A stretch of 64,000 nt of DNA from Paracentrotus lividus (Eukaryota; Echinodermata; Echinoidea; Camarodonta; Echinidae). Under the pieces are notes generated by a model. It had not been told where the DNA came from. It saw only the letters and a program-made list of their open reading frames with translations, and ran no database searches. Below are positions 57,001-64,000 of this stretch, piece by piece (within the stretch, counting starts at the first letter, position 1; each line of letters starts with the position of its first letter). Location: assembly GCA_940671915.1 (NCBI GenBank), contig CALNVZ010000174.1, positions 25,354,841 to 25,418,840 on the forward strand, written 5' to 3'. The translations under genes and the position numbers were made by a program.

Positions 57001-60000
57001 AAATGAATATTATAGACATGGAATTCTAGGTATATTGAGATGTAACTAGCATCTACAGATTCAGATTATACTCCTTAGAAACGTCACAGCATTTTGATAC
57101 TTGAACAAAGGGAGAAATGCTCATTATATTTTGAATTATTAATAGAAACAAACTTCTTCTGTAAGAATAGAGTGAATTGATATTTTAATAATATAATTAC
57201 ACAGCAATAATTATACATCTTACTAATAAAAATGTTGTCTTGCAGTTATCAACATGAGATAGGAGTTTTCTTTGATTCTGTGTGAATCTCTTTTAGGGGT
57301 AATAATAAATCCACAAGGTTACCTGTGGAATGTGAAAGGAATAAAACTCACTGTTGTAGAGACATATGATATGAAGAGCATTGAGTAGCTGACGTTTGTA
57401 TTCATGGATTCTCTTCACTTGGATATCAAACATGGAGTCAACATTGATTGGGAATCCAGTCTGCTTCTCAAGGAACTGAGCTAGTTTCATCTTGTTCTCC
57501 TACAAACATGAAAAAGAATAATCATGGTATGAAAATAGCACTGTTAACTATTCAGTTCTTGAACAATCAGGGACCGTCCATCAGCTTACTCACTGAACTG
57601 TCCCAAATCGCCCTCCATTTTTGGCACGCTATGGTCATGGTTGTATCATGAACACATGGTCAAGCATGCCCATACCTGTTGTGCATTACCTACTTGCTGT
57701 GTGCTGTTTAATTCTGTACAGAAATGTACATGCTTGTGTAGAGTGCATATGAGAATTTCCCATTGAAACCCACTGATGCATACGGCCAAACATTTTTTAT
57801 TAGGGACACTTTCACACAATCTTTACATACTAAAGGGTTTATGCTTTTAATAATTAAAACATTCAATATTTAACCTGAAAACCTGTTCACAGAAAATCAA
57901 ATAAAACAAGTGGATTAGTAAATTACGCGATGCGTAATATATGTCCCCGCCGATAATGTAAAATTCCCATTATATCACAATCAGTGGCTATCACATACAG
58001 GCAAACAGAATCGAAATCGGGTAAAAAAAGGCGGAAGAAAGTAGCATTGTAGCCAAAACAATATAGGTCAAAAAAATCAAGTTCAAAGGTCAAAGGTCAA
58101 ATTCTGTGAAGAAGTTTTGTAGTCCACTCACCTAGTGCTCATCACATTAAAGCAAACGGAATCGAAATCGGGATGAAAAATCGGCGAAGAGGAAGTAGCA
58201 TGTTTGTAGCTCCATGTAACAAATTATGAGTGTCAAAAGATCAAGGGTCAAGAAAGGTCAAAGAGTCAAAATTCTGTGTGAAGAGAGTATTGTAGCATCA
58301 CCTAGTGCTATCACATAAAGCAAGCGGAATTGAAATCAGATGAAAAATGGTGAAGGAGTAGCATTTTGTAGCCAATTAACAATAAAGGTCGAAAATCAAG
58401 GTCAAAAGTGTCAAAGGGGTCAAAAGTCAAAAATTCTGTTGAAGAAGTTTGGTAGTCCTCATCTAGTGCTATCACATAAAAGCAACGAGAATCGAAATCG
58501 GATGAAAAAATGGCGAGAGGAGTAGCATTTTGTAGTCAATAACAATATAGGTACAAAGGTCAAAGGTCAAAAATTCTGTGAAGAAGTTTTGTAGCTATTA
58601 CCTAGTGCTATCACATAAAGCAAGCGGAATTTAAATCGGTATGAAAATTGGTGAAGGATAGCATTTGTAGCCAATGTACAATATAAGTAAAATTGAAGGT
58701 CAAAGGGTCAAAGGGGTCAAAGTTCAAAAATTCCGTGACGAAGTTTTGTAGTCCTCACCTAGTGCTATTCACATAAAGCAAACGGAATCGAAATCGGATG
58801 AAAAATGGCGAAGGAGTAGCATTTTGTAGCCAATTGTACAATATAAGTATAAATCAAGGTCAAAGGTCAAGGGGTCAAAAGTCAAAATTGCCGTGAAGAA
58901 GTTTTGTAGCCTCACCTAGTGCTATCATATAAAGTAAACGGAATTCGAATCGGATGAAAAAATGGCGAAGGAGTAGCATTTTGTAGCCAATTAACAATAT
59001 AGGTCAAAAATGATGTCAAAGGTCAAAGGGTCAAAAGTCAAAATTCCGTGAGAAGTTTTGTAGCCCATTACCTAGTTGCTAATCATATAAAGCAAACAGA
59101 ATCGAAATCGGATGAAAATGAGCGAAGAGTAGCATTTTGTAGCCAATTAACAATATAGGTCAAAAATCAGGGTCAAAGGTCAAAGGTCCAAATTCTGTGA
59201 AGAAGTTTGGTAGCCATCACCTAGCTTGTGCTATCATATAAAGTCAAAGGAATCGAAATCGGATGAAAATGGCGGACAAAAAAAGAAAGATAAGTAAAAA
59301 AAAAATCAAAGAAACATAAAGTGCAAATTGAACTCACATACGGAGACGCACGGTCGGACGGAACGGCACGGACGATGGACGGACGGACACACACACATAC
59401 GTACGGAGCCCGTTTCATAGTCCCCTGCTCGAACTCGTTCGGCGGGTCCCCTGCTCGAACTCGTTCGGCGGGGACAAAAAAAATAAAACCTTTGTCAATA
59501 ATTAGCTAGTTTCAATGGATTCAGTGTATGGTTCTCGGACAACTACCCCTGGACAACTACCCCCTGAAAAAACACTACCACCTAGCCCTACACCTATCCT
59601 TCATTTATTTCTGGGGTAGGTGTCCAGGGGGGGGGGGGTAATTGTCCAGGGGTAGTAGTCCTGATTCACAGTGTATACTGTACTCATGGAAATATTTGCT
59701 GAACATTAATTTTCACAGATTTCGCTCTAAGATTGGCAGGCGTGAATTTAAAGACCTGCGAATATATGAGCATGCTTTTTAATGCATGTTTAGGGAGAAT
59801 TCATTGTATGCTTACGAACATACAGCACAAATTTTAAGAACTTGTGAACATACTTTGAGGCTGCTCAGGGCGAAAAATTAATCATGCAAAAATAACAGCG
59901 AATATAGTGTATTACATATATGAATGCATACTTGTACGTACCTGTTTGACTCTTTGAACAGACTCAATGAAAGCTCTATCTGCCACATGCTTCTCCAGCT

Positions 60001-63000
60001 CTCTCAATTTAAACAGGTCAGTCGTCCATTCCTCACCAATTTTCTGTCAAGAAGATCAGAAAACAATTATTAAAAGCCAAAATACTGCATACTGAATTTG
60101 GAAAAAACCTCTTCAGAAATGCGGCATATGGAGTGCTCACAAGCAATCTACAACTATGACCTTTGACCCTATAAGAAACAAGTGGATTAGTAAATTACGC
60201 GATGCGCAATATATGTCCCCGCCGATAATGTAAAATTCCCATTATATCACGATTGGTGCTATCACATAAGGCAAACGGAATCGAAATCGGGTAAAAAATG
60301 GCGAAGAAGTAGCATTTTGTAGCCAATGTACATTATAGGTCAAAGTCAAGGTCAAAGGTCAAAGGGGTCAAAAGTCAAAATTCTGTGAAGAAAATTTGTA
60401 GTCCTCAGCTAGTGCTATCACATAAAGCAAACGGAATCGAAATCGGATGAAAAATGGCGAAGGAGTAGGATTTGGTAGCCAATTAACAATATAGGTCAAA
60501 AATCCAGGTCAAAGGTCAAAGGTCAAAATTCTGTGAAGAAGTTTTGTAGCCATCACCTAGTGCTATCACATAAAGCAAGCGGAATCAAAATTGGAGGAAA
60601 ATGGTGAAGGAGTAGCATTTTGTAGCGAATGTACAATATAAGTAAAAATCAATGTCAAAGGTCAAAGGGGTCAAAAGTCAAAATTCCGTGGAGAAGTTTT
60701 GTAGTCCTCACATAGTGCTATTACATAAAGCAAACGGAATCGAAATCGGATGAAAAATGGCGAAGGAGTAGCATTTTTTAGNNNNNNNNNNNNNNNNNNN
60801 NNNNNNNNNNNNNNNNNNNNNNNNNNNNNNNNNNNNNNNNNNNNNNNNNNNNNNNNNNNNNNNNNNNNNNNNNNNNNNNNNNNNNNNNNNNNNNNNNNNN
60901 NNNNNNNNNNNNNNNNNNNNNNNNNNNNNNNNNNNNNNNNNNNNNNNNNNNNNNNNNNNNNNNNNNNNNNNNNNNNNNNNNNNNNNNNNNNNNNNNNNNN
61001 NNNNNNNNNNNNNNNNNNNNNNNNNNNNNNNNNNNNNNNNNNNNNNNNNNNNNNNNNNNNNNNNNNNNNNNNNNNNNNNNNNNNNNNNNNNNNNNNNNNN
61101 NNNNNNNNNNNNNNNNNNNNNNNNNNNNNNNNNNNNNNNNNNNNNNNNNNNNNNNNNNNNNNNNNNNNNNNNNNNNNNNNNNNNNNNNNNNNNNNNNNNN
61201 NNNNNNNNNNNNNNNNNNNNNNNNNNNNNNNNNNNNNNNNNNNNNNNNNNNNNNNNNNNNNNNNNNNNNNNNNNNNNNNNNNNNNNNNNNNNNNNNNNNN
61301 NNNNNNNNNNNNNNNNNNNNNNNNNNNNNNNNNNNNNNNNNNNNNNNNNNNNNNNNNNNNNNNNNNNNNNNNNNNNNNNNNNNNNNNNNNNNNNNNNNNN
61401 NNNNNNNNNNNNNNNNNNNNNNNNNNNNNNNNNNNNNNNNNNNNNNNAAACGGAATCGAAATCGGATGAAAAATGGCGAAGGAGTAGCAAATTGAAGATT
61501 TTGATCACATACGGACGCACGGACGGACGGACGGACAGATGGACGGACGGACGGATGGACGGACGGACGGACGGACGGACGGACGGACACACATACGTAC
61601 GGAGCCCGTTTCATAGTCCCCTGCTCGAACTCGTTCGGCGGGGACAAAAAGAATACCGAACACTGAAATACCACAAGTTATAGGTTTTCTTCTAAACTTT
61701 GGTATTGTCGTGTATCTTGGTACAGCCTAGTACCAAGATACACCACAATACCTAAGTTTAGAAGAAATCCGTTGAGAAGTGTGGCACACAGAGTGCACAT
61801 GTACACAATCCATCCACAATATGACCTTTGTCTGAAGCATCGAAAATGTAATAGTTTTGGAGATTATGAGAAATAAAAGCTATACCAAATTTCAAAGAAA
61901 ATGCTGAGAATGTACCCTACAGAGCATACCCAAGAATATGACATGGACACAGACGCAGTGGGGGCTGCAGGAGCTGCAGACGCATCAAAACATTGCTGAA
62001 TCCAAAGTATTCTCCAGCATGTCTGTTAGGGAGGTTTACAATGATTATAATCTGTGTTATACAATGTGTCCCAGAAAAAAAAGTAAACCCAACTTTGAGA
62101 GCCTTATATTTAAATTATCGTAGATTTGTGACCTCAATATTTATTTCATGTTAAAGAGCAACTCATATTCTGTTCAATGATACCAAATTTGTACATGTGA
62201 TGTGAAGGATGACTGAGCACTGGAGCTTTCAAAAGCAAGTGTCCAAATTGATTTGTACCAAATTTGGGCAAAATTAACCCTTGCATTTCAATAGGCCAAG
62301 TAACCTTTTGTATCTTATGAATGAACTCAGGGAGGCTTACCTCAAACAATAAATGAATGATCAGAAAGCCAGAGTTGCTTCTGCCAGAACTTGGTACAGA
62401 CTTATTTTGACAGAGGTTTTTTAAAAGCTCAATTTGGTTAGTCATCAATGAATGCCCAGATATAATTTTGGTAATAATGGATAGAATATGTGTTACTCTT
62501 TCAAAAGAAATTAAAAAATTAATATCACATAAGTTATAACTTTGATATGAGACTCTCAAAGTTGGGTTTACTTTTTTCTTGGACGCAATGTATGTGACTC
62601 ACATCAGCAATGGCATCAGATAGACCAGGGTTGCATAGAAGCAGCCAGCGACGAGGGGTGATCCCATTGGTCTTGTTCTGGAACTTCTCAGGGTTCATCT
62701 CATAGAAATCACGGAACCTAGAATGTGAGAAACAAGATGGACGATGAGAAGAGAAAGTGTTGATGGTGAAGGGAGATGGGATATATGTGAAGGAATTCAT
62801 GGATGGTGGTGTCAAGGTTAAAGGAATGCAGTAACATTGAATGATATTCAAATGGCAATCTTTTTGATATAGCTAATTTTGCCAACACGATAATAAACAC
62901 ATAGGTCAGTCTGGTATTCCTTACAAATTGCAGTCTAATTGCTTGCTTTACTTTCGAGATATCTATGATTTTATACTCAAATTTTCAAACCCATTACCAG

Positions 63001-63502
63001 ATGCTTTTGAAAACTGTGTGCGTATTAACACAGCACAACGTACACCGCATTTCCTGTCGTGAAGTCCCCATGCCTACCGGGCTGCTATGCTTGCAACAGA
63101 GCGGTAGTAAATAAAACTCACTAATCATATCAAGGTGTTTTAAATATGAGCAAATAAGATAGGACAAAGATAGGATTACAATTTGATCCAATGAATTGGG
63201 TAATTATATGCAGTAAGCATTTTGGACAGTTACTTTATGACAGGCCATTCATGAGAATTCAGTACCATTATTCGGTATCATTATTATACAAATAAATGAT
63301 AATGGTGCAAGTTAATCTTTACTTCATACAAAACTTACACACTAGATTTGATGAGTTCAGAGTGAATAGCTGCTACACCATTGACAGCATGTGAGCCTAC
63401 TATGGATAAATGAGCCATGTTGATACGCTTATGATCACCCTCCTCTACGATTGACATCCGCCGCATACGGTCCGTGTCATCTGGATAACGCTTTTGGACT
63501 TC
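50936..63502 (-). CDS. PYG: Glycogen phosphorylase, C-terminal half (10 exons, 5' end beyond window)
   Basis: Cytosolic pyridoxal-phosphate enzyme (EC 2.4.1.1) that releases glucose-1-phosphate from glycogen. Ten minus-strand exons join in phase to 432 codons plus TAA. Landmarks in order: [52 protein letters not shown] (phosphate-site Lys/Arg), [44 protein letters not shown] with the PLP lysine at visible residue 268, [23 protein letters not shown]. The family is about 840 residues, so roughly half is missing to the right, including the N-terminal regulatory Ser. Vertebrates have liver, muscle and brain copies; I cannot assign one, and many invertebrates have a single gene. Confidence 0.97.
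51881..51947 (-). CDS. PYG: Glycogen phosphorylase exon i
   Basis: Acceptor GTTTCCAG, donor GTAAGT. Completes Thr, then [22 protein letters not shown], aligning with [24 protein letters not shown]. Phase 0 at the 3' end. A piggyBac-type MITE begins about 35 bases upstream of its acceptor on the minus strand (51981). Confidence 0.95.
51981..52754. mobile_element. piggyBac-type MITE, complete, 774 bases
   Basis: TTAACCCTAATCAGACTGGG at the left mirrors CCCAGTCTGATTAGGGTTAA at the right, with the TTAA duplication included. Each end carries the palindrome GGGGGCCATCATGGCCCCC. GCGCGGTCGCGCGATCGGCG lies near the right end. No transposase. It lies in a phosphorylase intron 34 bases from an exon edge. 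Confidence 0.88.
53166..53300 (-). CDS. PYG: Glycogen phosphorylase exon h
   Basis: Acceptor CATTCTTAG, donor GTAAGA. Reads [20 protein letters not shown], then [20 protein letters not shown] and LHHD. It matches the vertebrate [22 protein letters not shown] segment. Degenerate copies of its 5' boundary occur in the intron upstream of it (see findings). Confidence 0.95.
53438..54645 (-). mobile_element. Pearl/Helentron-like element with seven ~150-base tandem units
   Basis: Left end has hairpin CGACCGCGCACGGTCG (53449-53464) then ATGCCTCCGCC; right end has hairpin ATGCCTCCGGCACCACC / GGTGGCGGAGGCAT (54611-54644) next to GGAC microsatellite (54572-54597). Between them seven units carry TGTGACCTTTGACCTTTGAC, TCATGACCCCAAAATCT and a GTTCTTGAGTTATTG-like word. 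Tandem core plus GGAC microsatellite plus terminal hairpin recalls bivalve pearl elements and Helentron-derived repeats. Flanks share AAAAAAAC. Confidence 0.75.
55126..55250 (-). CDS. PYG: Glycogen phosphorylase exon g
   Basis: Acceptor ATTTTTAG, donor GTAAAT. Reads [20 protein letters not shown], then [20 protein letters not shown] and PG. Vertebrates usually have LNGALTIGTMDGANVEM, so one Ala is Gly here; the catalytic region is otherwise normal. Confidence 0.96.
55583..56180 (-). repeat. Degenerate relative of the tandem-unit element
   Basis: Begins TATGCCTCCGCC and holds four decayed units with TTTGACCTATG, AAATCTAATCAGA and CTTGAGATATTGC-type words. The terminal hairpin and microsatellite are reduced to GGATGGATG. 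In a phosphorylase intron. Confidence 0.6.
56242..56321 (-). CDS. PYG: Glycogen phosphorylase exon f: PLP lysine
   Basis: Acceptor GATGCAG, donor GTGAGT. Reads [20 protein letters not shown] then GNMKFM. The Lys of NMK is the Schiff-base lysine for pyridoxal phosphate (Lys680 in rabbit muscle). The PROSITE-type signature E-A-S-G-x-G-x-M-K-x-x-L-N is completed by the next exon, so an intron splits the signature. Confidence 0.97.
56762..56962 (-). CDS. PYG: Glycogen phosphorylase exon e: GGKAAPGY block
   Basis: Acceptor AACTACAG, donor GTGAGG. Reads [40 protein letters not shown] and [17 protein letters not shown], forming the C-terminal Rossmann-like domain around the cofactor. Conservation with vertebrate PYGL is very high. 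Enters by completing Arg and leaves one base into Val. Confidence 0.97.
57352..57499 (-). CDS. PYG: Glycogen phosphorylase exon d: phosphate-site segment
   Basis: Acceptor TTTGTAG, donor GTGAGT. Reads [20 protein letters not shown] then [20 protein letters not shown] and [19 protein letters not shown] holds the Lys-Arg pair that contacts substrate phosphate and the PLP phosphate region (Lys568, Arg569, Lys574 in rabbit muscle numbering). Confidence 0.97.
57904..59476 (+). mobile_element. Tandem-unit element with TGTCCCCGCCGA / TCGGCGGGGACA ends, copy 1
   Basis: Left AAACAAGTGGATTAGTAAAT then TGTCCCCGCCGA; right TCGGCGGGGACA preceded by CCCTGCTCGAACTCG twice. Eight units of about 155 bases carry AGGTCAAAGGTCA, ATTCTGTGAAGAAGTTTTG and GGAATCGAAATCGGATGAAA. 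A GGAC-rich stretch (about 59350-59390) precedes the right end. Many single-base indels between units. Confidence 0.8.
59535..59661. repeat. Small foldback repeat
   Basis: GGACAACTACCCCTGGACAA and CTACCCCC are answered by GGGGGTAATTGTCC and AGGGGTAGTAGTCC about 70 bases on. A stem-loop of roughly 125 bases; MITE-like. Confidence 0.75.
59942..60043 (-). CDS. PYG: Glycogen phosphorylase exon c
   Basis: Acceptor CTTGACAG, donor GTACGT, 34 whole codons: [20 protein letters not shown] and [14 protein letters not shown]. It aligns with the variable helical stretch after NPGLAELIAEKIGEDYV of vertebrate enzymes. It sits between two copies of the same tandem-repeat element. Confidence 0.94.
60177..61650 (+). 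mobile_element. Tandem-unit element with TGTCCCCGCCGA ends, copy 2 (gap inside)
   Basis: Same left end as 57904 and same right end TCGGCGGGGACA at 61635-61646. Three full units precede the N gap, then a long GGAC microsatellite (about 61512-61588). It lies on the other side of phosphorylase exon c from copy 1, in the same orientation. Confidence 0.85.
60782..61447. other. Assembly gap, 666 N
   Basis: Run of N inside tandem units of the repeat element; the true unit count is unknown. Any open frame across it is meaningless. Confidence 0.98.
61684..61768. repeat. Perfectly folding 85-base hairpin
   Basis: TTTCTTCTAAACTTTGGTAT...GTATCTTGGTAC pairs with GTACCAAGATAC...ATACCTAAGTTTAGAAGAAA, about 38 pairs with a six-base loop AGCCTA. 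In a phosphorylase intron next to the repeat element. Confidence 0.85.
62062..62590. mobile_element. Mariner-type MITE abutting a phosphorylase splice donor
   Basis: Ends CAATGTGTCCCAGAAAAAAA and its inverted partner TTTTTTCTTGGACGCAATG, flanked by TA. Same family as 32566-33663 (shared AACTTTGAG, TTAAAGAG..AACTCAT, ATGATACCAAATTT) but only 529 bases and without transposase. Confidence 0.85.
62603..62717 (-). CDS. PYG: Glycogen phosphorylase exon b
   Basis: Acceptor TTCTAG, donor GTGAGT. Reads [20 protein letters not shown] and [18 protein letters not shown]. The [12 protein letters not shown] block is nearly invariant in phosphorylases. The intron after its donor is invaded 13 bases downstream by a mariner-type MITE (62062-62590). 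Confidence 0.96.
62817..63125 (+). repeat. Dispersed 300-base repeat, copy 1
   Basis: GTTAAAGGAATGCAGTAACA, TTTGCCAACACGATAATAAAC, TTGCTTTACTTTCGAGATAT and CATTTCCTGTCGTGAAGTCC recur in order at 63690-64000. No coding content; family unknown to me. Confidence 0.85.
63339..63502 (-). CDS. PYG: Glycogen phosphorylase exon a (first in window)
   Basis: On the minus strand: acceptor ATATATAG, donor GTAAGT. Reads [20 protein letters not shown], then [20 protein letters not shown] and HSELIKSSV. The GSHAVNGVA block is a family hallmark. Starts in phase 0, ends two bases into a Val codon. Confidence 0.96.
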
Positions 63503-63689
63503 CTATATATGGCATATTTAATAAGAAAGTTATTAAAGGATAGCTTGATACCTTAAAAAATGTGAATGTCTGACGGCTGTCCAGACAAATCCACAAGGGA
63601 TTTACACATACACTTGAAACAGTATACATGTACAATAGCCATAGTGAAGCAAATCAAATGCTGAACCAGCCCCCCCCCCCAGTCTTTTA

Positions 63690-64000
63690 AGGGTTAAAGG
63701 GATGCAGTAACATTGAATGATATTAAAATGGCAATTTATTCGATTTAGCTCATTTTGCCAACATGATTATAAACAGATAGGTCAGTCTGGCATCTCTTTG
63801 AAATTGCAGGCCAATTGCTTACTTTACTTTCGAGATATCTATAATTTCATACTCGAATTTTCAAAGACGTTACTAGACGCTTTTCTAACAGCATGCATTT
63901 CCTCGCAACAAAACATACACCACATTTCCTGTCACGAAGTCCCCGTCCCTACCATACAGCTAAGCTCGCAAAAGGCGCTAGTAAATTAACTCGTGCTCAG
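63690..64000 (+). repeat. Dispersed 300-base repeat, copy 2, cut by window end
   Basis: Colinear with 62817-63125, about 80 percent similar by eye. Immediately preceded by a poly-C / AGTCTTTTAAGGGTTAA MITE-like terminus at 63669-63694, as the copy at 31075 also is. Confidence 0.85.

Noticed and set aside
60708..61674. Open frames near 300 codons
   Set aside because: They run through 666 N and a GGAC microsatellite.

Overview
The window is eukaryotic: AT-rich, intron-rich DNA with GT-AG splice sites, full of short transposons, microsatellites and two runs of N. It most resembles a marine deuterostome invertebrate, and I favour an echinoderm such as a sea urchin. That guess rests on the protein sequences and the style of repeats, not on a database match. 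I see no prokaryotic features, CRISPR arrays or rRNA genes. Two protein-coding genes are supported, lying tail to tail. | (1) Plus strand, 6886-37444: a HIF-alpha (hypoxia-inducible factor) gene in 14 visible exons whose reading phases join without conflict into 934 codons. It shows, in order, a bHLH domain, PAS-A, PAS-B, two prolyl-hydroxylation degrons (LAYLAP and LAMRAPYIP), a Pro/Ser-rich linker with a KRK nuclear-localisation-like patch, and a C-terminal transactivation domain with the EVNAP asparagine site. The start codon exon lies upstream and was not found. | (2) Minus strand, 63502-50936: the C-terminal half of glycogen phosphorylase in 10 exons (432 codons plus stop). It includes the pyridoxal-phosphate lysine motif [13 protein letters not shown]. 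The N-terminal half lies beyond 64000. | Layout: 1-6885 is upstream or intron DNA with a large foldback repeat (1406-2905), a short MITE (3440-3593) and an element with CACGTG-bearing repeats (3599-5088). 6886-37444 is the HIF gene, with a 12 kb intron after the PAS-B exon. 37445-50935 is 3' UTR plus intergenic DNA with piggyBac-type MITEs and a 2.0 kb element (45049-47048). 50936-63502 is the phosphorylase gene, whose introns carry tandem-repeat elements full of AGGTCA half-sites. | The genes may be linked in function: HIF is the oxygen-regulated activator of anaerobic metabolism and phosphorylase releases glucose-1-phosphate from glycogen. Human HIF1A and PYGL also share chromosome arm 14q. 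| Assembly caution: 11.2-14.7 kb looks like an uncorrected long-read gap fill. It contains an inverted, error-rich copy of HIF exons 5 and 6 and ends in a 25-N gap. A second gap (60782-61447) lies in a repeat.
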